Shown here: positions 41,716-51,121 of the stretch, one piece after another | Layout of the letters: every line of letters begins with the position of its first letter | Position numbering within the stretch: the first letter of the stretch is position 1 | Assembly (NCBI GenBank): GCA_013289685.1 | Contig: JABCZL010000004.1 | Span: 426,734 to 490,733, forward strand | Length of the DNA stretch: 64,000 bases | Source of the DNA: Acidobacteriota bacterium | GTDB lineage: Bacteria; Acidobacteriota; Terriglobia; Terriglobales; Acidobacteriaceae | Direction: 5' to 3' | Made by a program: the position numbers and the translations under genes | The notes under the pieces: generated by a model | What the model saw: only the letters and a program-made list of their open reading frames with translations | What the model was told of the DNA's origin: nothing | Database searches by the model: none

Positions 41716-43515
41716 ATGCACCGTTTCGCACGCCTTCTTTTCACCATCGCCATCCTGACCGCGCCCAGTCTCGCCCAACTCGGCACTCTGCAACCCGCGC
41801 CACAACCGGCCCCGCCGAACCTCCCATCGGCCTCCTCGCAACCCGACGACAAGTCCCCCGAAAAAGCGAAAGAGACCCTCGCCCGCCATCAAGCCGCTCT
41901 CACGTTGCTCGACCTCGTTCTCGCCGGTTCCAGGAATCTGAGCCTGCCGCAAAACCGCATCGCCATCGCGTCCGACGCCTTTCCCATCCTTTGGACTCGC
42001 AACCAGCCGCAGGCTCGAACCCTCGTGACGCAAATGACCGGCGACTTCGCGCAAGCTGCCGCCCGTCAGCAGGAGAGCCCGGATCTCCGCGCCCGCCAAA
42101 TGCTGCGTCAACAGTGGCAGATCGTGCTGCGAACCGTTGCCCAATCCGATGCGGAGTTAGCTCTCAGCTTTATGAACGCGACGCGCGCCTTCGTGCAAAT
42201 TGGAGATCCTGAGCAGGAGCAAGCCGAAGAGCGCAGCCTGCGACTGGAAGTTGCGGCGCAGGAAGCGGAGCACAATCCTCGCAACGCCTTGCGCCTCGCC
42301 GAAAAAGACCTCGAAAATGCCGGCGACTTGCCTCAGGAACTCATCAATCTGCTGAGCCAGATTGCCGCCAAGGATCCGGAGGCTGGCACCGAATTGCTGC
42401 ACAAAATCGTAGCCCGGGTTCGCCGCGCTAGTCTCACGGAAGACAACAACTTTAACTTCACCGTCAATCTACTCAACGCCCAGGCCAACTCGCTCCCCAG
42501 CGGCGCCGCGCCCGACGACACGTTGAAGACGCTGGCCGACTCTGTGGTTTCGGCCGCCTTGAGCCCCGAGTTCCCCGAAACATCTCTGCCCATGCTGCAA
42601 GGCTCGAACCCGACTTTCGAACAGTTTGCCCCCGGCCGCGTGCAGGCGCTCGCCCGAAAAGTGGACGACTACATTCGCTCCGCGAACCCCCAGCAAAATA
42701 CCTGGGACCAATTCAATGCGGCGCAGGCCAGCGGAGATCCCAACCAGCTTCTCGCTTTCGCCGAACAAGCGTCGCCGGACGTTCGTCCCAACATGTATCA
42801 ACAGGTCGCCTGGCAGTTTGCCAACACTGGCGACCTGCAGCGCGCCCGCCAGATCGCCGACAAATTGCCCGATCCTTTTCAGCGTGAGCAAGTGTTGCAA
42901 CAGGCGGTTCGACAATCGGCATCGAACGCCGCCAATCAAGGCGAGTTCGCTGCCGCCCGACAACTCGCGCAAGAAATCACTCCCGACGAAGATCGCGCCA
43001 CCCTCCTGGCGCAATTCGCGACGACGGCCGCGGTCGCCAAGCAGCCGGCGCTCGCCCAGGAAATGCTCGAAGAGGCCGGCGGACTTCTGCTGAATCGCGC
43101 CGCCGGCCTACCGGCCTTCGCGGCACAGCTTCAGGTCGCGCAAGCCTTCGCCCACGTGAAGCCCGCGCGAGCTGTGCCACTGCTTGATCGCTCCGCCTCG
43201 CAGCTGGATCAAGTCCTCTCCGCGGCCGTTTCGGTCGATGCGTTCTTGCCCTACCCGCGCTCGTTCGATTCTGGCGAGCTGCTGCTCAGCAACAGTTTCT
43301 TGTGCAATTCGCTCATCCGGCCCTACGCCCAGGCCACCGCCGAACTGGCCAACTACGATCTTCCCGCCGCCCGAATTCTGGCCGATCGCCTTTCGCTCCC
43401 CGAGGCGCGCCTGCTCGCCGAACTCTTCGTGGCCCGTACTGCTCTGGGCGAAGCTCCGAATCCGGCCGATGCTAACGCCGTGAATGGCGTGCAATTTATA
43501 TCGTTGATGCGTTAG
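41716..43515 (+). CDS. Large exported alpha-helical protein
   Basis: A 599-residue protein. Residues 1-21 are a signal peptide (HRFARLLFTIAILTAPSLA). A Pro-rich linker follows, then an almost entirely helical body rich in Ala, Leu, Gln and Glu, with paired-helix patterns such as AFARQQE-like QQVAWQFANTGDLQRARQIAD (in part) and NQGEFAAARQLAQEITPDED, which resemble TPR or SEL1-like repeats. No catalytic motif. It may serve as a periplasmic scaffold. Start ATG 41716 follows GAGGGAGGAATCC. Function unknown. Confidence 0.8.
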   Translation: MHRFARLLFTIAILTAPSLAQLGTLQPAPQPAPPNLPSASSQPDDKSPEKAKETLARHQAALTLLDLVLAGSRNLSLPQNRIAIASDAFPILWTRNQPQARTLVTQMTGDFAQAAARQQESPDLRARQMLRQQWQIVLRTVAQSDAELALSFMNATRAFVQIGDPEQEQAEERSLRLEVAAQEAEHNPRNALRLAEKDLENAGDLPQELINLLSQIAAKDPEAGTELLHKIVARVRRASLTEDNNFNFTVNLLNAQANSLPSGAAPDDTLKTLADSVVSAALSPEFPETSLPMLQGSNPTFEQFAPGRVQALARKVDDYIRSANPQQNTWDQFNAAQASGDPNQLLAFAEQASPDVRPNMYQQVAWQFANTGDLQRARQIADKLPDPFQREQVLQQAVRQSASNAANQGEFAAARQLAQEITPDEDRATLLAQFATTAAVAKQPALAQEMLEEAGGLLLNRAAGLPAFAAQLQVAQAFAHVKPARAVPLLDRSASQLDQVLSAAVSVDAFLPYPRSFDSGELLLSNSFLCNSLIRPYAQATAELANYDLPAARILADRLSLPEARLLAELFVARTALGEAPNPADANAVNGVQFISLMR

Positions 43516-44002
43516 AAGCCTGCAGAAGAAAAATCGATTCGGCGGGCCGCGATTTTTCGCTGATCGGAGCGATGGAACCCGCCGAAAAAGGGCCAAAAAA
43601 CGGGACGAAAACGAAAGTACAGGAACCCCAGAATGTGCAAATCTCAAAACCGGAATAAAACGGACAGCCTATAGCCACGGGTCATGTTAATGTTTCATGA
43701 ATTGCATAACTGGTTACTATTCATGGATTTAACGGCCTCAAGAATGCCTTCCCGAAACCGACCGATCGGTCCTCGCCGCGCCAGATTTCGAAAACGATTT
43801 TCAATTCCACAATCTTTTCCACAGGCTGACCACGTTTTCTTCCCCGCGCCGCAACCCTAAGTTCCTTAGGGACTTACCCGGACACCTCTGCAGTGTTTCC
43901 TGTAGCCGGGCCACCCGATTTCTTTGTTCTTGGGAAGGGCACGAGTTCCACTCGTGCCGTTAAGCTCCTCAACACCCAACCGCGCTTCAGCGCCTGAGGT
44001 CT
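43516..44002. other. 490-bp AT-richer gap with hairpins
   Basis: No gene. Two TTCCACA-like words (TTTTCCACA near 43815) and a CCCTAAG TTC CTTAGGG hairpin (about 43856-43872) are seen, then a variant two-hairpin element at 43932-43996. I considered a replication origin and rejected it. Confidence 0.5.
43932..43996 (+). repeat. Two-hairpin repeat, variant A
   Basis: First stem GGCACGAGT TCC ACTCGTGCC (perfect, 9 bp); second CGCGCTTCAGCGCCTGAGG. Its sister at 48011-48080 has GGCACGACT TCG AGTCGTGCC, i.e. a paired G-C/C-G swap in the stem. Confidence 0.78.
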
Positions 44003-45403
44003 CTACTCCTCGTCACCCACTCCGCCCTCCGCCAGCGACTCAAATCTCGTGCTGTTTTTCAAAAACGCCATCCGAACTTTTCCGATGGGCCCGTTGCGCT
44101 GCTTCGCAATAATGATCTCAGCCTTTCCCTGCAATTCCGGATCATCCTGCTTGTAAACTTCTTCGCGAAAAATAAACATCACCAGGTCGGCATCCTGCTC
44201 GATCGATCCCGACTCGCGCAGATCCGCCAGCTGCGGACGATGATCTCCACCCCGGCTCTCCGGAGCGCGGCTCAACTGCGACAGCGCGATCACCGGCACG
44301 GTTAACTCTTTTGCCAACGCCTTCAGCCCGCGCGAAATCGCCGAAACTTCCTGCGTGCGATTCTCGAAGCGCTTGCCTCCGCCCGACATCAACTGCAAAT
44401 AGTCCACGATAATCAGGTCCAACCGCCCGCCCTGCGCCTGTTTCAGCCGCCGCGCCTTGGCCCGCATCTCGCTCAGAGAAATTCCCGGCGTGTCATCGAT
44501 GAAAATCGGAGCGTGCGCCAGTTGTTCCATCGCCCGCACAACTTTCCTCGTATCGTCCTGCCACAGCGACCCGGTGCGCATCTTGTGCGCGTCGACCCGG
44601 GCCTGCGAACACAACAAGCGCATCAGCAGCGCCTCGCGCGACATCTCCAGAGAGAACACGCCCACCACCTGCTGATCTTCAATCGCCGCGTTCTCCGCAA
44701 TATTCATCACGAACGCCGTTTTGCCCATCGAAGGCCGCGCCGCAATAATCACCAGATCGGAACGCTGCAACCCCGAAGTCATCTCATCCAAGTCGGTATA
44801 GTGCGTCGCCAGTCCCGTAATGCGCTGCCCGCGCTGCAGCAGCGCATCGACCGACCCAAACGACTCGCGAACGATTTCCTGGATCCCCATGAAGCCGCGC
44901 CCAATGCGCTTTTCCGACAACTGAAAAATGGCGGCCTCGGCATCACTGAGAACATCTTCGGCCAAATCGGACTGATCGCTGGCCCGCGCAATCGCCGTGC
45001 TCGCCGCGGAAATCAGCCCGCGCAGCATCGCCTTGTCGCGCACGATCTTGACGTAGTGCTCAATGCTTGGCCGGTCGGGCACGCCATCGACCAGGCTCGA
45101 CACGTAAGCCACGTCGCCGATGGGCTGCAGATCCTTGTGCCGATCGAGCTCCTCGATCAGCGTGATCATGTCTATCGGCCGAGATGATTCCGCCAGATCC
45201 ACCATCCGCGAATAAATCCGCCGATGCGAATCCAGCGAAAAGTCCTCGATCCGCAGATGTTCCGCCGCCTGGTTGTATGCAAAATTGTCGAGCAGAATCG
45301 CGCCCAGAATCGAGCGCTCCGCCTCTACGTTCGCCGGAAGCGTGCTAATCGTGTAATTGGAAGTCGCCAAGTTCGTTCTGCCTCGCCAGCATTGCTCCCG
45401 CAC
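44003..45403 (-). CDS. dnaB: Replicative DNA helicase
   Basis: A 466-residue hexameric helicase that unwinds the replication fork. The N-terminal domain begins PANVEAERSILGAILLDN (residues about 22-40). The RecA core has Walker A ARPSMGKTAFVMNIAE (about 215-230), Walker B LIIVDYLQLMSG and the arginine-finger region LSQLSRAPESRGGDHRPQLADLRESGSIEQDAD (in part), ending FLKNSTRFES. GTG 45403 is the outermost start; TTG 45370 with a GAGG at suitable distance is an alternative and gives a more usual length. No helicase loader is adjacent. Confidence 0.95.
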   Translation of the reverse strand: MREQCWRGRTNLATSNYTISTLPANVEAERSILGAILLDNFAYNQAAEHLRIEDFSLDSHRRIYSRMVDLAESSRPIDMITLIEELDRHKDLQPIGDVAYVSSLVDGVPDRPSIEHYVKIVRDKAMLRGLISAASTAIARASDQSDLAEDVLSDAEAAIFQLSEKRIGRGFMGIQEIVRESFGSVDALLQRGQRITGLATHYTDLDEMTSGLQRSDLVIIAARPSMGKTAFVMNIAENAAIEDQQVVGVFSLEMSREALLMRLLCSQARVDAHKMRTGSLWQDDTRKVVRAMEQLAHAPIFIDDTPGISLSEMRAKARRLKQAQGGRLDLIIVDYLQLMSGGGKRFENRTQEVSAISRGLKALAKELTVPVIALSQLSRAPESRGGDHRPQLADLRESGSIEQDADLVMFIFREEVYKQDDPELQGKAEIIIAKQRNGPIGKVRMAFLKNSTRFESLAEGGVGDEE

Positions 45404-45628
45404 ATCACCGAGTGAGCATCCCGGTATTCATTTGCGCGGTGTGTCGCTCATCCTAGCGTGCCAGGGGTTGTGAAATTCGCAACGCCCTTAGGAAAACTCC
45501 GCACAATGTCTTTTTTTGCGGAGATGGAAATGCAGCAACACTCGCTCAAACTCCGCGCGCAAGACAATTCAACCTGCGCGGCCAACATTAGTATGTCACT
45601 GGAGCGAAAGGAAAGCGAATTTAAACCG

Positions 45629-46160
45629 TTAACCGAGATGGAAAGTCGTGGGCAGAATGAGCAGCGCCAGCAGAGCAGCCAGGGTCAACCCCTCAATGAG
45701 CAAACCGTACACCGTCAGCCGCTTGGCGCGCGGATACCGCGCAAACAGACGGCTCATCCCTATCCCGGCGATGACCAGCGGAGACGCAAACAGCCGGAAC
45801 ATGCACACTTCACCCAGCACATTCATGCCCTGGTTCACCGCGGGAATACTAATCAGTCCGACCGACAGCGGAGCGGTCAGGCTCAGTCCCAGCAGAACTT
45901 TTGAGTAGATCGTGTAGGCCGGCTCCGACTTGTAAATCACCAGCACCAGAAAACAAGGTCACCACCAGCAGCATTCCGCCGATGAAGAGCTCCAGCATTA
46001 AATCGCCGCCGGCGTACATGCCGCCGTAAGCAGCCACGTCAGCGGGATGAGTTACGTACTGAACGTAGCGTGCAACGATCAGAACCACCGCTACGGCCAG
46101 AATCCCCGCGTAGCCGATCGCAACCAGCCACAGCCGCGTTCGCGATAACACCGTCTCCAT
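45629..46160 (-). pseudogene. Four-helix membrane protein split by a +1 frameshift
   Basis: Two overlapping frames carry the halves of one membrane protein. The first half (ATG 46160) has helices LVAIGYAGILAVAVVLIVA and LELFIGGMLLVVTLF; the second has KVLLGLSLTAPLSVGLIS and LIEGLTLAALLALLILP. The break lies at an A4 run on the plus strand (45950-45953). Removing one base gives VVTLFLVLVIYKSEPAY and a continuous 176-codon gene. No family recognised. Assembly error and recent mutation are both possible. Confidence 0.75.
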
Positions 46161-46247
46161 AGAGACTATGTTATCGGTCCTCCGCGGCTGACTTACTGTA
46201 ACGGAAGTAACAATCTATAGTTCGCCCCGGCTGATTGGTCTCGCTTT

Positions 46248-46295
46248 TGGCCCAAAAAATCGAATGCGGCCGGGCCAGCCACCCGACCGCATTCG
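46248..46295 (-). terminator. Strong minus-strand terminator without an obvious gene
   Basis: CGAATGCGG / CCGCATTCG plus inner GGG/CCC pairs form a long stem; on the minus strand it is followed by ATTTTTTGGG. Confidence 0.6.
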
Positions 46296-46844
46296 TTCGT
46301 GGTTTCCTGGTCTGCCTGATCACCGCGTGGCGGCGGAATGACCGCTTCAGCCCGACAGCGCTCGAAAGGAGTGCCGCATTTGCCAAAGCCAGTTGCCGCT
46401 TCATGATCTCTCGATCAAAAGATCTCGCGATCACGAATCAGCAACCGCCGCGGTGGCCAGCGGCCCTGCCCTGCTGCCTGCTCCAAAGAGCAGTCGCAGG
46501 ATGGGGGAGGAGGCCGCAACGCCCGGGCAACCCGTCGCGCTTGCGCGCGTTTCTGGATCGTCCCCCGGCAATTCACCCTCGAGAATCACCGGCTGCCGCT
46601 GGCTCTGCCGCAATCATTCGGCAAGCTCAGGAAACTTCACGTTTCGCTGAACCCACTTTCAGCCAGTTTGTCGCGCCCCGCAACACAAAAACTTTGCCCC
46701 CTTGTGCAGAAACTGTGGACGATGAGACTTCCCTGTGGAAGGCCGAGGAAAACTAAGAATAAATATTCCCCGCCGGATTCTGAGTTCCAGTGCTTTCAAT
46801 AACTTATAAGTTGTGAAGCATTCTGCTCATGGTGGAGAGGTTCC

Positions 46845-46912
46845 GTGGAAGAGAGGCGCTTCAGCGCCGCGTAAAGCCTCGCCTATATAACCCGGCCTTC
46901 AGCCCCAGTGGT
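46845..46912 (+). repeat. Two-hairpin dispersed repeat, copy 7
   Basis: GTGGAAGAGAGGCGCTTCAG; stem GGCGC TTCA GCGCC, spacer, CCGGCCTTCAGCCCC. Confidence 0.82.
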
Positions 46913-46932
46913 CGATCTCCCCTCGCAAGCCC

Positions 46933-47577
46933 CTACCCATCCCCGCGCTCCTTCTGCGGACGGATGCCACGGCCTTCGAGATACCGTCGGAAGTAATTCG
47001 CCGCCGCCTCCATCCGTGCCACACCGGTCCCAGGCAGCGCGCGAGTAACTGGTTGACTCGCGGCCGATTCACTCGCGGCCGATTCATTCGCAGAGCCACC
47101 CCCGCCCGATTCTATGTCGGCAGAATCGCCGGCACCCTCCGCCTCCGCACCCAGTTCCGCCGCCTCCCGCAAAAGACGCCACGCTTCGCGGTATTTCTCG
47201 TTCTCGTTGCGCTTCGAGTTCGAACACAGACTCACGCATTCCCTGCCCCGGATGTCCCTCACCGGGATGATGTACCAAACGTCTTCCGGCACCACGTAGG
47301 CCGCAACAAAGTCGAACGATCCCCGCGTATACGCCTTGCCCTGCTTCCGGATCACGCAGACGTACCCGCCCCCGTTCTCGTGGGTCGTCGACTTCACCTG
47401 CACCCCGACAAACCGCCCCGGCCGCCCCACCACATAGTCATAACTCTCCGAATCCCCCCACGGCTTGCTCACCGGCAGACCGTGCTCCGTCGCCCGCGCC
47501 ACAAACACCGACTCCACCCACTCCCCCCGCTTCTTCGGATCCTTAATGATCTTGATCTTGATCTTCCTCTTCCTCAT
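46933..47577 (-). CDS. PDDEXK_5-type endonuclease-like protein
   Basis: A 214-residue protein. A basic start (RKRKIKIKIIKDPKKRG) precedes a PD-(D/E)XK fold: RGEWVESVFVARATEHG (helix with Glu), PWGDSESYDYVVGRPGRFVGVQVKST (in part; Asp then QVK, the D...(E/Q)xK site) and GSFDFVAAYVVPEDVWYIIPV (in part). This matches the group I intron-associated endonuclease-like family, very common as solitary genes in Acidobacteriota. The C-terminal third is low-complexity (Ser/Ala/Glu/Gly) with a 15-bp tandem repeat at 47057-47086. ATG 47577 has GGGAGG 8 nt upstream. The Q in place of E in the motif occurs in the family. Confidence 0.8.
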   Translation of the reverse strand: MRKRKIKIKIIKDPKKRGEWVESVFVARATEHGLPVSKPWGDSESYDYVVGRPGRFVGVQVKSTTHENGGGYVCVIRKQGKAYTRGSFDFVAAYVVPEDVWYIIPVRDIRGRECVSLCSNSKRNENEKYREAWRLLREAAELGAEAEGAGDSADIESGGGGSANESAASESAASQPVTRALPGTGVARMEAAANYFRRYLEGRGIRPQKERGDG

Positions 47578-47955
47578 CTCCCGCCTCCCAACTCTGTCAT
47601 CCCGACCAAGCCGGAGGATTGGCGCCCAGCCAATCCTCCAGCGCGTGGAGGGACCTGATGTTACGGACCTTCAATTCCCCAAAGAGTGTTCCCCAAAAAC
47701 ACGAACGGCGCACGCCCCAAGAGGGCTGCGCCGCTGTTCTTATCCCTATATATCCAGAATATCAACTTGAAGGGGGTAAACCGGACATTTTCCAAACTTT
47801 ATATCTCAAGCCGGATCAATGGATTAGGGAAAAATGGCCCGGTTTGGGGACTTGACAAGATTTCGGCAATTCAACGGAAATCGGCGACTTATCGAGATCA
47901 GCAGTGGCCCATTCAAGCCCGGTTTTGGCTTGAGTGGGTAATGCCATCACCGAGA

Positions 47956-47990
47956 GTGCCCCATTTCTCGCGCCTTTTGCGAGAAGCGGA
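47956..47990. repeat. GCCCCATTTCTCGC palindrome
   Basis: GTGCCCCATTTCTCGCG then CGAGAAGCGG. Relatives at 57520-57561 and 60712-60750. Confidence 0.72.
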
Positions 47991-48010
47991 CACGATGCCG
48001 CCGGCACAAA

Positions 48011-48080
48011 CGGGAAGGGCACGACTTCGAGTCGTGCCGCAAAAAGCCCCGCAAAATACCCCGGCTTCAGCCGCTGACGG
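48011..48080 (+). repeat. Two-hairpin repeat, variant B
   Basis: First stem GGCACGACT TCG AGTCGTGCC, second CGGCTTCAGCCG. See variant A for the compensatory pair. Confidence 0.78.
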
Positions 48081-48084
48081 CTTC

Positions 48085-48152
48085 GTAGAAGAGCGGCGCT
48101 TCAGCGCCGCGTAAAGCACCTACGAAATCAATGCCGGCTTTAGCCGCTGCGG
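48085..48152 (+). repeat. Two-hairpin dispersed repeat, copy 8
   Basis: GTAGAAGAGCGGCGCTTCAG; stem GCGGCGC TTCA GCGCCGC, spacer, CCGGCTTTAGCCGCTG. Confidence 0.85.
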
Positions 48153-48359
48153 GCCACCGTGGAGTGCCCCTCCGAAAAACCGGGAAACGTCCCGTATGCC
48201 CCATGTTTTCCCTCACGAAGAGTTAGATCATCCCACCCTTGCTCCCTTGGCGGGTGGCCCATCCTTCGCGTTCTTTGCGAAGGGTGGGCGCGATGCAGCC
48301 GAGGGATCAGGTGCGGGAAATCCTGACGACGAAAATTCCTTCAATTCCGGCCTGCGTGT

Positions 48360-48761
48360 TTATTTCAGCCAGTGGATCTTGATTTCCGGTTCCAACGGCT
48401 TGAATTCCGCATCGCCGGTGATGAGTTCAGCTTTCTTTTCCTTGGCCAGCGCGGCGGCGAAGGCATCGGCCAAGCTCATCTTGAACCGCGCCTTGATATC
48501 GGCGGCGGTGTCGGCCAATTCGCGCGTGGTGGAATGAAAGTCAATCGGCAACCCAGGAAGGATTTTTGCCGCTTCAGCCCACGCATCAGCTCCATCTTTC
48601 TTCACGATGGAATATTTCACCTCGGCGTAATTCACATCCGTCATATGTAGCGGGCTGTCCTTCCTGCCGGCGGCGACAAGGAGCGCCTCCACTGTCTCTG
48701 CGCCTGGTTCGTCGCGGAAGTAGGCGATCAGCGCAAAGCTATCGAGCACCTTAGCGGACAT
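48360..48761 (-). CDS. vapC: PIN-domain ribonuclease (VapC-type toxin)
   Basis: A 133-residue PIN domain, expected to cleave RNA with Mg2+. The acidic residues are in KVLDSFALIAYFRDEPG (Asp near 6), VNYAEVKYS (Glu near 46), SLADAFAAALAK (Asp near 98) and LITGDAEFKPL (Asp near 116), the usual quartet. It overlaps the AbrB-type gene by 11 nt, as in VapBC operons, and was probably translated from that coupling. Its RNA target cannot be told. Confidence 0.88.
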   Translation of the reverse strand: MSAKVLDSFALIAYFRDEPGAETVEALLVAAGRKDSPLHMTDVNYAEVKYSIVKKDGADAWAEAAKILPGLPIDFHSTTRELADTAADIKARFKMSLADAFAAALAKEKKAELITGDAEFKPLEPEIKIHWLK

Positions 48762-49020
48762 GACGCTCTTCCAGTGCCCGCTCCTGCTTCTTATGCTCCG
48801 CCCATTCCTCGCTCAACGGCCTCGCTCCGGTCGCACGCTTGAGGACACCGCGCCCGCGCTTGATGAGTGCGGCAGTGACAGGTTTGAGAAGAATGCCCTC
48901 CGGTGTGGCTTGAACCACGGCCTTTGTGCCATCTTCGATGTCGAATTGTTTGCGCAGCCGACGAGGAATGACAACCTGCCCCTTCGTTGTGAACCACACG
49001 GTCTCAATTTTTTCAGTCAT
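48751..49020 (-). CDS. vapB: AbrB/SpoVT-type antitoxin (VapB)
   Basis: An 89-residue antitoxin. Residues 3-47 form the swapped-hairpin AbrB DNA-binding domain: TVWFTTKGQVVIPRRLRKQF then DIEDGTKAVVQ. The C-terminus (RPLSEEWAEHKKQERALEE in part) would wrap the toxin. ATG 49020 is preferred because homology begins there; an ATG at 49062 would add residues overlapping the promoter. There is no Shine-Dalgarno sequence. VapB-VapC complexes normally repress their own promoter; a perfect palindrome TTGTTAACAA lies directly before the start. Confidence 0.87.
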   Translation of the reverse strand: MTEKIETVWFTTKGQVVIPRRLRKQFDIEDGTKAVVQATPEGILLKPVTAALIKRGRGVLKRATGARPLSEEWAEHKKQERALEERHVR

Positions 49021-49021
49021 G

Positions 49022-49062
49022 TTGTTAACAAATAGTATGACATTGTTCTCGCAGTCCGTCAA
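49022..49062 (-). promoter_or_regulatory. vapBC promoter and palindromic operator
   Basis: On the minus strand: -35 TTGACG (49062-49057), 17-nt spacer, -10 CATACT (49039-49034), then the palindrome TTGTTAACAA (49031-49022) up to the ATG. The operator sits at the transcription start, suited to autorepression. Confidence 0.65.
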
Positions 49063-49143
49063 TATGTAATAAGTATGACTATTAGCACAATAGCGGATTA
49101 TCGATCACAAATCCTATTGTCTATGATGCTGCGGAAATAAGAA

Positions 49144-49165
49144 AGGCACGGCTTTCGCCGTGCCT
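49144..49165 (-). terminator. Terminator of rpoD
   Basis: AGGCACGGC TTTC GCCGTGCCT is a perfect 9-bp stem; on the minus strand it is followed by TTCTTATTTCC. It lies about 45 bp past the rpoD stop. Confidence 0.8.
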
Positions 49166-49207
49166 CTGAAAATGAGCTGTTTGCCCAGACACTCGGCGGA
49201 GAAAGCC

Positions 49208-50899
<1,692 letters not shown>

Positions 50900-50985
50900 A
50901 AGGTGTGTCCTCTAACTGCTTTAATTCCGCTCCACAGGAGCTTGTGATATGTTCCTTATAGGGTGGGAATCTGGGTCGTGCGGGG

Positions 50986-51002
50986 TTGTGCCTATCGCAC
51001 AA
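50986..51002. promoter_or_regulatory. Inverted repeat in the rpoD leader
   Basis: TTGTGC CTATC GCACAA. It lies about 9 nt after the putative extended -10 TGCTAAAAT (51019-51011, minus strand), where a repressor or start-site hairpin would act. Confidence 0.4.
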
Positions 51003-51121
51003 ACCTATAGATTTTAGCAAACAAGTTCTGTGCCGTCTATCGGTTGCTCGGCCTAAACCCGGTACCCACCGCTATCCTCAATTCTCCTAAATACTTAGAT
51101 GGTTCCGAGGGCGTTTTTGTT

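Larger units (their letters stand above)
46161..46932. other. 770-bp gap with a terminator and a repeat
   Basis: No recognisable gene. It contains a minus-strand terminator (46248-46295), the direct repeat GATCTC(T/G)CGATC around 46405-46432, a short AT-rich stretch (46755-46770) and two-hairpin copy 7 (46845-46912). A transcript entering the terminator from 46300-46800 on the minus strand could be a non-coding RNA, which I cannot identify. Confidence 0.5.
47578..48359. other. 780-bp gap with several palindromes
   Basis: No supported gene. Contents: a less GC-rich part (47690-47900), GTGCCCCATTTCTCGCG palindrome (47956-47990), variant two-hairpin element (48011-48080), two-hairpin copy 8 (48085-48152) and a CCTTCGC / GCGAAGG hairpin near 48262-48285. 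Confidence 0.6.

Noticed and set aside
43780..43850. Possible replication origin upstream of dnaB
   Set aside because: Only one or two loose DnaA-box-like words and no AT-rich unwinding region or dnaA/dnaN beside it.
46235..46756. 173-codon plus-strand frame in the 46.2-46.8 kb gap
   Set aside because: It spans the terminator hairpin, lacks recognisable motifs and has no ribosome site.
44000..49100. tRNA or rRNA genes in the larger gaps
   Set aside because: No GGTTCGA-type T loop with a matching acceptor stem, and no rRNA-like sequence, was found by eye.
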